The translations under genes and the position numbers were made by a program. DNA of 64,000 nt from Corbicula japonica (taxonomy: Eukaryota > Mollusca > Bivalvia > Venerida > Cyrenidae): the NCBI GenBank assembly GCA_038501625.1, contig JAZAYU010000013.1:4340001-4404000 (forward strand), in the 5' to 3' direction. Below are positions 12,201-24,200 of this stretch, one piece after another. A model generated the notes under the pieces. That model saw nothing but the letters and a program-made list of their open reading frames with translations. It was not told the origin of the DNA and did no database searches. How positions within the stretch are numbered: the first letter of the stretch is position 1; each line of letters opens with the position of its first letter.

Positions 12201-15200
12201 CATGCCATAAAGGGATATATATGGAGAAAAGGGTTAACTAGCTTTTTTTTCAATATCTCTTTAATTTTCAAACTTTTGTTTAACACAAATATTCATTTCA
12301 ACACAAAAAACACAATGAAATATGATTCATTGTAATTTCATGCATTGTCACAATCTGAACTGATGTAATCTGTGAAATTGCAGAGTTTAATTTAAGTTAG
12401 TGATAAGCTCTATACAGACCCAGAACTTATTCACATTTAAAACTATAAGGACTATTTTAAGCAACCAGCACACAAATTTTTACAGAAAGAATCTGTCAAC
12501 GACAGCCATGTCCCCCACCTAAAGGAATATTGTACATATAAAATTATTCTTGTTTGGGATATACATAATTATGCTGGTGTTTAGTGAAGTAAATACGGTT
12601 TTATGTTTATTACAGCAATGTTATGCTTAGTAACTTGGCGGGAGAATACATGAGAATTTCGAGGTGTAAAGGATATATAAGACAATAATGTTACTGTATC
12701 TCCACTCGAGGTTTTCATATTTGCCAGTCATGAGTGAAGACGACTACAACATATTGGAGAAAACACACAAGATAAATGGGAATGACCCACCCACCCACCC
12801 GTCAGGTCAGCTATCGTTGAAGTCTGTGTTATTAAATTTTAAAATTGTAGTCGCCGTTTTTAAGGACATAACCAGATTTAGATCTTAAAAAATGTTAAAA
12901 CAACGTGCATTTTAAAGTTAGTGTTAAGAATATTAAACACATTTATTGATGATGCTTTATTTTAAAATGTTAAAATTTGTTAAGAATATTATGCATGTTT
13001 ATTATGGATGCTTCAGTTTAACATGTTTAAAATTGTTGTAATATTATCAGTAATTTTTACTGTCATAATACATTTATAACTGGCAACAATACAAACGAAG
13101 TTAGAACATTGGGTATAAAAGGGAGGTAACTCGTTGGCGAACTCCCATCATTGGTGACAATATACATTTTAAAGAAGGTAACTGTTGGTGACTTTCTAAC
13201 ATTTTTACACTAGACTTTTCAAAGGGAGGTAACTCGTTGGCAAACTCCCAGCTTTGTGGATTACATACTTCTTAAAGGGACGTAACTCGTTGGTGAATTA
13301 CCTATGTAATTTGGTATTTTTAATTGTAGTATTTTATATGACTTTCTTAATATCATAAAATTCTTGTGCTTGTTGAAGGGTAATAAATAGTGTCAATTCA
13401 TATTCAATAATTCTAATGGAAGTTTGCGTATTATGCTATTTATTAAATATTAGTTTGAACAAAGCCATGACAGTTTTATGTCAATCCTTAATTAATCCTT
13501 AATGTGGTTAAACATTTACTGAAGATGCTTCATTTTAACATTATTGATAATATTATATTCAATTCTGTTTTAGTCTCTTTACAGAATAGATATACAGCCT
13601 TAAGATGACAGAACCAGATGTACAGCAACACAGCAACAAGCGCACATTCCCAGAAAAATTGGCTTTAATTTTATTGTAATATAAGTACTGGCAAATACGA
13701 AACCTTATTCTTAAATATGGTGTTGTTGTTGATTATGTGATGTATAGAACATTAGAGAATAATTGATTTACTCACTCTAACAGAGTGAGTAAAAATTGAT
13801 TTTAAACCATAGGGAAAAAGAACTTAGTGGCCAAAACTCCTGCAAATTTTATCAAACACAGTACATGTATCAAAATATAATATGCACTGGGGCACCTTAT
13901 TACAATATACAGTTTGTCAACCAGTTCAGGTTACGAACCAGTTCCAGTTAATTTTTATATTTCCTATCCCGTGTTAGAAATATTTCAGTACGAGTGAAAA
14001 TACTTGTTTAGTCTCAATGAATATCATTTCAGCTGAACATTTACAACCCTTTGATCTATTATTTACTTCCGGTCAAGTGCTGGAATGGAACTTGTGATGT
14101 CATGAATGCTTAATTGCTTTTGTTAATACTGTAATAAATCTGAATAACAATAGCATTAGTGTGTTATTATATTTATTTTACATTATTTTCATAGTTATTT
14201 TGCACCCTTAAGAGAAAAAAACATGTCTTTCAAAGCCAGTATACAGCTGTCAAATTAGTCAGTCAAAATTCACTTTGAGGCATGTCTACCAATTTACAAC
14301 CAGAACAGACGGTAACATATTGAATTAATTAGAACTTGTTTAAACTTGTCTATAAATAAGTTTACATGTGTAAAAGAAAACAAATGCAAAAACAAAAATA
14401 AATTCAACACATTTTAGGTAAGATATGGGGCATATTATCAAACAACAAACTAAGTTTTGATTAATGCTTTTACCAGAACTGGTTGACAAACTGTAGTCCA
14501 TGAAATGTAGGAGGAGTTTGCACAAAGATGTAAAAATAATAAAAGGGTGATAACTCGAACAAAGCATAAAATCTTGATATGTGCTGGTGCATTTTATTAT
14601 AACTGTTATACTTTTGCATGGATAACCCTTTTATTATTTGTGTTGGATTTGGATAACAGCCATATCCCATGGAGTAAACTGATAATTAAACATTGACCAT
14701 TCCTTACATCATCTAGTAAATAAAAATTGTTATTTAATGAGGAATTTTAGTGATCCCCAGGCACTTATTTGGTCAGAATATGTGAAATGGACAGGAAATT
14801 ACCTGAGATACTGTAGAGTAGATCTCCCAGCAGCTGGACAGAGCTGTACCTGATCCGCCAGTTATCATCAAACAGTCCCTTCTCCAGCTCGGGTAACAAC
14901 AGTTCTATTGCTGTGTTCGCGTAAGTGTTGATTATTCTCTGTCCAGCACGTAAAGCTGTGTCTCTCACATACTCAGATTCATCAGCCAAAGCCTGAAATT
15001 TTGCCAACACTGGATCAAACTGCATGTCTTAAAACTTTGGTGCCAGATTATAAGTATCATGCATGAGTTTGAGGTGAAGATGAAAAAATCTGTAACCGAG
15101 GGTTAATTGTTCACCCGAGGTGACAGTTTTTTCTATCTTTACTGAATGTCTCATGCAAGATATTTTTTCTTGCATACATTTTATTATTCACATCATTTGT

Positions 15201-18200
15201 GTATATTTATACAAACAATTTTTCTTACACTTACACATTGATGCAAACCTAATTTTTTAAATGACATCACTAACTTGAATCGGTTATGTCAAATACTTGA
15301 AGACATGATGTCACTCATGTGACTCATTCTACATTGTGGGTGTAGGATTGAAATTTCCTACGCTGGTGAAAACACAGGATGACCTGATCTGGTATGCAAG
15401 AAGATATTTATACAAGTCTACAGTCACTGAGAAACAGTACAGTCACCTGGACTGTGTAAAGTCATCTTGACATGTTATACAGTCACCAAGACTGGGTCTA
15501 GACTCACTGTGACCAGTTTATGGTCTACAGTCATCATGGTATAGTGAACACTTACCAGAACAGGCTCACGGAAGAGAGTCTAGTCACCATCACAGTTTAC
15601 AGTCACTACAGTCAGCAAAATACATTAACCAATGACCTCAACACAGTGTACAATCACATAGAAACAGTTTACATTCACAATTCAGATGACAATACTTTAC
15701 AGACTTAATGAGTAAGTGTAGACCTTTATTAGACTGAATAGTTCTGCACTGCAATAGTGACACACACTGGTCAGTTCCATGCAGTCTAATCAGGATTTAA
15801 ATGATCACACATTAAAATAATCATTCTTCCCTTTGTCAGTGTGTAACATTAACTACATTAACCCTTTATTCCATACAAATGTCATTTATTGTATGTGCAA
15901 ACAGTGTAGATCAAGATCAGCCAGCACAGCTGTGTTTGCAATGATCTACATTGTTTGCTGTTAGGTTCATTAGGTTATTTCAGACCAAGAAGTAACCAGT
16001 GTAGATCCAGATCAGACAGCAACAGTTGCGCATGTATATATGTAGTAAAGGATTATAGAGTACTGTAAGTTTAAATGGCATCTCCTCTGTTCTGAACCTA
16101 CAATGTCTTACCTGTAATATGGATGGGATGATAGGTCCCACATATTGTTTAAACTCTTCTTTGAACACAGTTGGCAGATAGATGTACATCATGATGTAGC
16201 CATCACGTACGTGTGGTGGTATGTCTTGACGTTCTGCGGTGTGAATCAGTTGTGGCATCAACTTGTGCATGTCTGCTGTACCCATACCTCCAAGAACCTC
16301 GCTCAAACCTGGCAATTAATCAAACATATGACCATACTGATTTATGTCATATGTAACAACTTGTTTCACAATGTAAACTGAAGAAGTTAAAACTAAATTT
16401 ATTCTTAGATTAAGTTTATTTCTATTTACACCTCTCTAAACTCTTTTTCTTGTGATACAAGGGTCAAAAGGTAAGAATGTTACAGGTTAAAGGGTACAAT
16501 GTTACCATAGGTGCTCAAGGACTTTTAGGTAAATTTACCATTGAGCAAGCATCTTAAATAACTTGCAAAATTTACAAAACAAATATTCCCAACTGGTTAA
16601 TGACCTAATGCATGATAAGGGTGCATAATAAATATAACATCAGTTCTTGTGTCAAACCAGTATATCCTCACTTCATACATGTACTTAAACTATGTATAAA
16701 AACACGGGGGAGAAATAAAAGCAAATTGTATGCAATACATACCTTGAGCAGCCCCAGATCTGTCCACTGAGCTACCCTCAGATTTCAGGGTTTCCATTAA
16801 CCAGTTCATGAGCTCATCAAACTTCTCTGGCCCCATTCCTTTCACCATGGCACCCAAGGCATGTGCTGACACAGCTCGGACTTCAGGTACGGGGTCCAGC
16901 AGGGACTGCTTCAAACCTGGGATCACCTTTTCTATGTAGGGATCCAGATCCTGGCAAGGAAATACATTCATATACATTCAAAGGCTGAATAATATTCTTG
17001 AATATTCTTACTGAGCATAATAAAGCCCTGAATATTCATAGGGTTTTTTATAGTCGTTAATGGTCATAGGCTGTAAAATAAGTTTTAGAGTCAAGTTGAC
17101 TCAATACTACAGCAATGACAAGTGCTATTTTCAGCTGACATTTAAAAAATCATATTCTGGACTCCTGTATTGAAGACCTTTAGCAAATAAACAAACACTG
17201 AATTGTTTGTCTGATCTGATCACATGAATCCATGTCAAACTTTGCAGTTTCCTTATTTATGGCACACTTAATGGCATGATATGGACCAATCCTGGTTACA
17301 CATGAATCCTCATAAATTTGTTGACTTTGACATCCCTTGTTCAAATATTTTTCTGAATGTTACCTTTTTTCTGGTTTTGCAGTCCACACAAAAAACAAAT
17401 ATCCACAAAGAGAACTAATATACTATCAAGGGATCAGGCCCATGAGCAATGTTGTTGGGTCAAAGTTCAATATTATTTGAACTTAAATAATGATTAATCT
17501 GTTTATTATGTATAAAATAACTTAGAAGAACTATTTTGGCATTAAATTTCTGGAAACAAATGCTAAGGAAAACATATACAAGCTCTTGTAGACTAAGATG
17601 ATGATTTCATAGAAGATAAATTACATTTCAAGTGTGTTTACCTTTTGATCGGTAAGGGAATACATATTGCCGATAATCTGAGCCGCCATTTTCCTTGTAT
17701 CTGTTGCACGATCCTGGAAGGCGCGCTCCACAACAGGCATTATCAGAGCCAGGGAGGGTGCGTCAATAAAGTGGACAAACTTGGTTTCCAACAGGTTCTG
17801 TAAACACATGCTGGTTTTTCTGGCTGGGTCTTGAAGGGCATCAAGGAGTACAGGTACAATCGCTGAAATAATAATTTGTAATAAAAATGACAAAAAATCC
17901 TAGTTAAAAAATATTGAAAAAAAATCTTCACCTTCTTAAAGCTACCTTTTTTCTTACTGATCATAAACCAAAAACTGAAAACCAGTCTTTCAACTCTAAA
18001 TGATGGCTTCCACATTGCATTTAAGGGTTCCAGGACATTCTATCTGAACTTTGGTTTCCTTGTTATTTCAGGATTCCGTGTGACATTTCTAGTTTCTTAT
18101 AACATTTACTTTGAATTTTTAGGTTTCCATGTGACATTACTTTAAATTTCTGGTTTTCTTGAAGCATTTACCTTGAATTTCTGGGTTACGTATGACATTT

Positions 18201-21200
18201 CCTATCTGTCTCAGTGCCTGGGACCCTGCTTTCTGGACCCGAACATGAGAGTCAGTGAGAACTTCAGAAATCTTTGGCACAATGTTTGGTAAACATGCTG
18301 ACAACTGTTTAGGTGCACAGTAAGCCATGGATCCGAGCAGCTCTACAGCACCTGAAAGCAAAGTAACCTGTTGTGTAAATCTTAGGAAGATAATTAAACC
18401 AGATTGTGCTAACCCTTTACTCCATAGATATGGCATTTATTGCATGGGCTAACATTTTAGATCCAGATCTGCCAGCACATCTGTGCCATCTGCTAAGGAT
18501 CTGCACTGTTTGCTATTAGAGTCGGTAGGTTATTTCTAACCAAGAAGTGAATGGTGCAGATCCAGATCAGCTGGCACTGATCTGAATCTACACTGGTCAC
18601 ACACATTAAAACATGTAAATATGGAGTAAAGGGTTTAAGCTAAAACTACTCACTATGACCAAAGATTTCAACAGAGAGCATAATATGATTATTGATGAAC
18701 TTGGAAGTCGATCCTTAAAGTCAAGTGTTGATCATTATCACAAGTTATGTCCAATAAGTGACTGTTGCTAATTTCTTTTTCTCATTTAATATCCAGTAAC
18801 TGTTTTTGATATTTCACATGCCCAAAGTTATCCCTTTTTACTGTAAGGGCTATTATCCATTGCGGACAACGCAGATCCAGATCAGCTGGCTCCTCTATGC
18901 CATCAGATCAGGATCTACACTTTTTGCTTTCGGATTCATTGGGCTATTTATTACCAGGAGGCAACCAGTTTTGATCCAGATAAGATGGCATGGATGTGCC
19001 AGCGGATCATGATTTACACTCGTCACAAATCCAATAAATCTCATATATATATATATATACAGAGTAAAGGGTTAAATGACCAGACTTATTTCCACCAACC
19101 AATGACTACTGAGTAACATGAATACTAACATCTGGAAGTAAAATATGGCTAAGTATTAATGCCATTAGTAACTGTTGTTTACAGTGACAATAACACTATT
19201 TAAAAAGCACTATCAATTTTCCTTAATAAAATTGAAGTTCTCTAACCTACCATAAAATTGTGACCAAAGATGCTAAATAAATGTGGTATCAAAACTTTTT
19301 TTATGAAGGATTACCAATATATTCTAGATAAAGTTTTAAGACAATTTCTTGGTATTAACAAAATACCAGTTCATCATTTTCAGATCGTGGCAAGAGCATT
19401 AAAGATTGAGAAGGAAGGGAGAATAATCAGACTGAATATTTGTTAACTCCCTTTGTTAACTGAAACATTGTTACTTCCCTTTGTTAATTGAAACAGAAAG
19501 AGGAAGTTTAATTATTTGAAACAACACTGAAAAATCCAAATTTAAAAGCAGGTTTGTGATTTTTTTATACTGGTTTCTGAAATTATTGCATTCATACACA
19601 AATGGGTTCAATTAATTTTTTTTTCTTAATTTCTTTTTTATTTGTTTCTGTTGGACCATCAAATATATATGGCCTTTAAAATTGTCAGCAAGTCCATAAA
19701 TCTGCATGTATATAAAATGAGAACAAAGCAAAACAACTTGATGTCTGTTTTTGCCTCCCAGACAATAACAAACTTGTTATTTTAAACAAAGTTTTTGTTT
19801 CTGTTATCTTTCTCTACACGTATGAATAACACAACAAAACGTAGGACCAACACAACAAAACACAAAAATAACACTATTTTTAATGTCTTCTTTTCACCAG
19901 AATGTTCAGCCAGCCAGAGTACTACCCTACCCTTTCACAAAGACTGTCTGAAGTACTAGATGATATTGGCGTAAATGAAACAACAGTGATCAAGAGAAGG
20001 AGAGCATGGATGTTAGTGGAGACCATAAACAATATTCTAGAAGACCAAAATCTATCAAAGTTCCAGTTCGGCAGCCAAACAGAGGGGTCTACTACATGTG
20101 GCCTGAATTCTGATGTTGATAATCTTTTTAGTAAAAATGCTTATAGTGTCATACAGGACTGGTCAGAATGGGAGGAAGGGAAAATGCAGTTCCTGATGGT
20201 ACAAGATGAAACAACATCTCCTGGATATTGTTTGTTACAGGCAGTAAGCCCTGACCTTCCTCTTCCTGCAGGTCCTAGACAGGTATTTCGTGAAGAATTC
20301 ACCATCCAAGACAACAAGGGTCGAGTTTTGGTGAGACATGAAGCCTGCTTACAAGATCTGCAATATGGAAGAACACGTCATGGTCCAGCTCAAACAATTC
20401 ACTATGTTTCAAAAGATTTTGATTCAGTAGAAGCTTTCCATTGTTCTACATGGCCGAAAGAAGCTGTTCCCTGGTTACACCAGCAGAATGCCAGTGGCTG
20501 GCCTACAGAAGACATGAAGAGATACTCAGTAGAACAAGGATGTTTTATTGTGCCTGTTTCCAGCAGGACTGGTGTGTACAATGACCAGGAATGGAGAATA
20601 TCTACAACTCTTGCTGAAAAATGTTTAATGTTGAACCTAAACATAACACAACTGAGGTGTTACATTTTGATGAAAATGATACTCAAAACATTTGTAAAAC
20701 CAAAGTGTGGAGAGGCTGTCTCCAGTTTTATGTGTAAGAACATTTTATTCCAGTGTATAGCAGATTCCGGAGACAACAATTTGTGGACTGAATGCAGTTT
20801 ATTTACAGGGTTAAATCGGTGTTTGCAAGCTTTATTCCACTGCATACTGACTGAGAACTGTCCTCACTTTTTTATACCAAGAAATAATCTCCTTGCTGGT
20901 AAACTGTCAAGAGAAGTCAAACATCAGGTTGTAGAGGTTATGTGTACAATGACTGAGAACATTGAACAAATACTGTTGAATTTAAGCATAGATGATCTGG
21001 GTAATCGCCTCTATGTAAAGTCCAGAGGTATATCAGGTGCTCATTTACCTTCAGCATATGACATGAGTTTAGCAGTAGCAGGTTTCAACATTACAACAGT
21101 CTTCAGCCATCTTCATGGTATAATGGACTGGTATATGAATTCAGTGTCTTTGGGTAACAAATGTATAATACATGATGTCTCCAAACTGTGTCACATGTAT

Positions 21201-24200
21201 TTAGCTGGTCCGCTTGAACAAATGGCTAGCAGTCTTATTACACCGTTCCTCTGTACACTGGCTGGGTCTGTAAAAGCATCAGCAGATATACAGCAGACTG
21301 GCATTCTATCTCGTGAAGCACTGGACTGGTTCTCCTTAGGCTTGAACTCGGATGTCACCACAGGCAAGCTGAAGATGGCATCAGCATTATACTGTGCCGG
21401 GGAGCTTGACAGATGTGAAATCCTCCTGCTGGGTCTGAGAAGACAAATGGAACAAACGACTGTGCATACTAGATGTGAATGCTATCATTACAATTGGTCA
21501 GCCCAAAGAGACTTCCGAAAACTCTGCTTGGAGCACAATGAACATGTGATCAAGAACAATCTGGCTATCTGTGTCAAATATTTACCATGTGAGGTTAACT
21601 GTATCCCTGTTGAGATGAAGTATGAAATGATTCTATCTACACAGGAGGACCAACAATACAGAATTATAACGGATTTCTGGATGGACTGGGCAGTGATGGA
21701 TGCTCTCCCTTATCTGTTCTTCCTGCAGTACAAGGTGTACAGGCAGCTTCACAGACCAACAGATCAACAAAGAGCTCTAGACAACCTGGCCTGGACAATT
21801 GATACTGAACCAAACTTCGGCCACAGGGAAACAGCCTGGAACCTACTGGGTCAGTGTATGATACAAGAAGGCAGAAAGGAAGTAGCTTTCTACTGCTTCA
21901 TGAAGTCACTAAAGGTTCGACCAACAAACAATGCAGCAAAATGGCATTTATGCATGCTGATAGCCAGTCTGATAGCTCCTGTTTAAAAACTCCCAGTGGA
22001 CCATTAGCACTCTAACAGGTAAAACATGTTCCAGGTTTTTAATTTGTATTACAATCTATTTTCATTTGCTTGTTGTATTGTATGTTTGCACATGTCTGTT
22101 GTGTCTGTATTGTCAGTATATGTTCTTTTGTTGGCTAGGTAATATAACTTTACTCAATTTTCCTCATAGACTCCAGATAGCTTATAGTAATTCATTCTAT
22201 TTTACATACCTGTGTGATGGGGTATATCAATTTTCCCTCACTTTTGTTGCACACATGTACAAATCACTAATAGAAATTCTAGAAGGCTAACATCCTTGTT
22301 TTCTTTTTTGGTTATTTTACCAAAATACAAATTTTGCATGCCTTTACAAAGTTTACAAGTAAATTCTTATTTGTACATGTATAATTATTATGTTCATTAT
22401 GCTTTTTTCTTATTGTTTTGTTGTATTTTGTCATAATAGCTCAGGCACTTCACAAATAGAATTCAAATTGTTCAAAAAGACAACTTGTACTTGTTTGTTC
22501 AAATGAGAACCTTGTTTTAACTCCAGTGGCAAATTGTTTTGTCATTGACCATTTTTAGTCAGTAACACCTTGGGTTCTCATTTTTGTTAATAGTTAGTAG
22601 TGTCTATTTGAAACTGATTGTTGTATAAACTATGCTACTCTCTACTTTAGGCTGTGTGGGAAGGCTGTGTCTTCTGGATGTGGCGGTTCCTGATATTTTA
22701 CCTATTGTGAATTCTGTGTGCCTTTGCAGGCCGAAGTTCTTGAAACACCTATCAACCGTGAAGGCAGAACTACTAAGAGAAAGTTATTGGCCAGTATGCT
22801 TTGTTAGTGAAGACAGGATTGTTTTGGGCCCATCATTGACAGTGTGAATCGAGATGTAGAGCTGACTGAAGTCATATCTTTTATTACAAGGGGATTAGGT
22901 TTTATAATTTGATCATTAAGGTAATAGAAAATTAATTCCTAGATTCTCATCCCCGCCCACCCCACAAAAATCTCTCCGCCAAAACGTTTTTTCTTTGAAA
23001 CAAAAAATTCCTACATCAAAATTAACATTATGAGTATGAATTGGTAGAGTACTAAAATGCAGTATGAAACTTTAAAGTGCAAATCAGCAATTCATTGTCA
23101 GCTAGACGCTCATTTCTCTTTACTCTACACAAGTGTCATTAGAAACAGGAAAAATATGGATACGTTCAAAGTGAAAACGCTAAATAAAAAATAAAACCAA
23201 CCCACCTGCCCCATTTTTTCCCAAAATTTGGATGAGAATCTAGAAATTAATTTTCTATTGCCTAATATCTTAGAAGAGCATGTCAGTGAGTATCATTTAA
23301 AATCTGGATCCAAGGTTACTCACACAGCGTAATGAACCTAGCCCTTTGACATTACTGTCAATAGATCTCGCAGTTGGATGCAATTGGACACCTGTCAAAT
23401 TAGACATTTAATTCGTAGAACTTGAAAGACTAGTTAAAGTATATTTTCAACTGTGTTGACATTTTGCATCAAGTGTTATTTAGTGACTTATGTCACTAAA
23501 AGTTGTATGGTACAGTCTCCTACTGACACTTAGGCATCAATTGGCACCTCAATTGATGCCTTAGTGTCAGTAAGAGACAGTACCATACAACTGTTAGTGA
23601 CATTCTACAAGAAATTGTTCAGTCATTAACCAGGTTTTCATTAAAAGTGTACAAACATAACAGTTATGATATTCTGAACACTTGAATATTATCTTTAATG
23701 TCTTTATTAACAGCTGATAAATTAAATAAACGCAACCAATCATATGATACTACTGTCTCAAAATCTTATTATTTCTTCTATAAATCTGTCTGATCTTCAT
23801 ACATGTATACTTATTGACCCCAGAGATTTTTATGTTTGACTTATTACAAGAAATTGAAGAGGATATTCCAGAGTGGAAGGATTCAAACCTGCTTTAGTTC
23901 TCCAGGAATCTTCCTCTAACCCCTTGAGCAGAGAGGGCAGCACCAGTTTCACACCATGGGCTGTCAACATCCCCATCACAGCCTTGGCCGTCTCATCAGC
24001 TGCCTGTAGATAATGCAGAAAGGGAAAATTATTACAACTGTACTTTGTGGCCGTCAGAATGAGAATCTTTTTAAAGTTTTTTAACTTACCATCAACAACT
24101 AGATTTATACATAATTATGTGAAATCTGTTCTATAGTATTGTTTTTTGGGGGTTTTTTTTGGTGGCAAATGATTTTTATGGTTGAACCTCCCCACGCTTA

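Larger units (their letters stand above)
11200..14802. other. 3.6-kb intron between GCN1 exons 24 and 25
   Basis: AT-rich. It holds an R1 copy (11999-12238), a degenerate tandem repeat near 13120-13330 and a small hairpin at 13766-13794. A short ATG frame at 12730 and another at 13604 look weakly exon-like but are not accepted as genes. Confidence 0.6.

Noticed and set aside
22632..22847. 71-codon frame downstream of the cGAS-like gene
   Set aside because: Part of a dispersed repeat also seen near 35600; no splice or family support.
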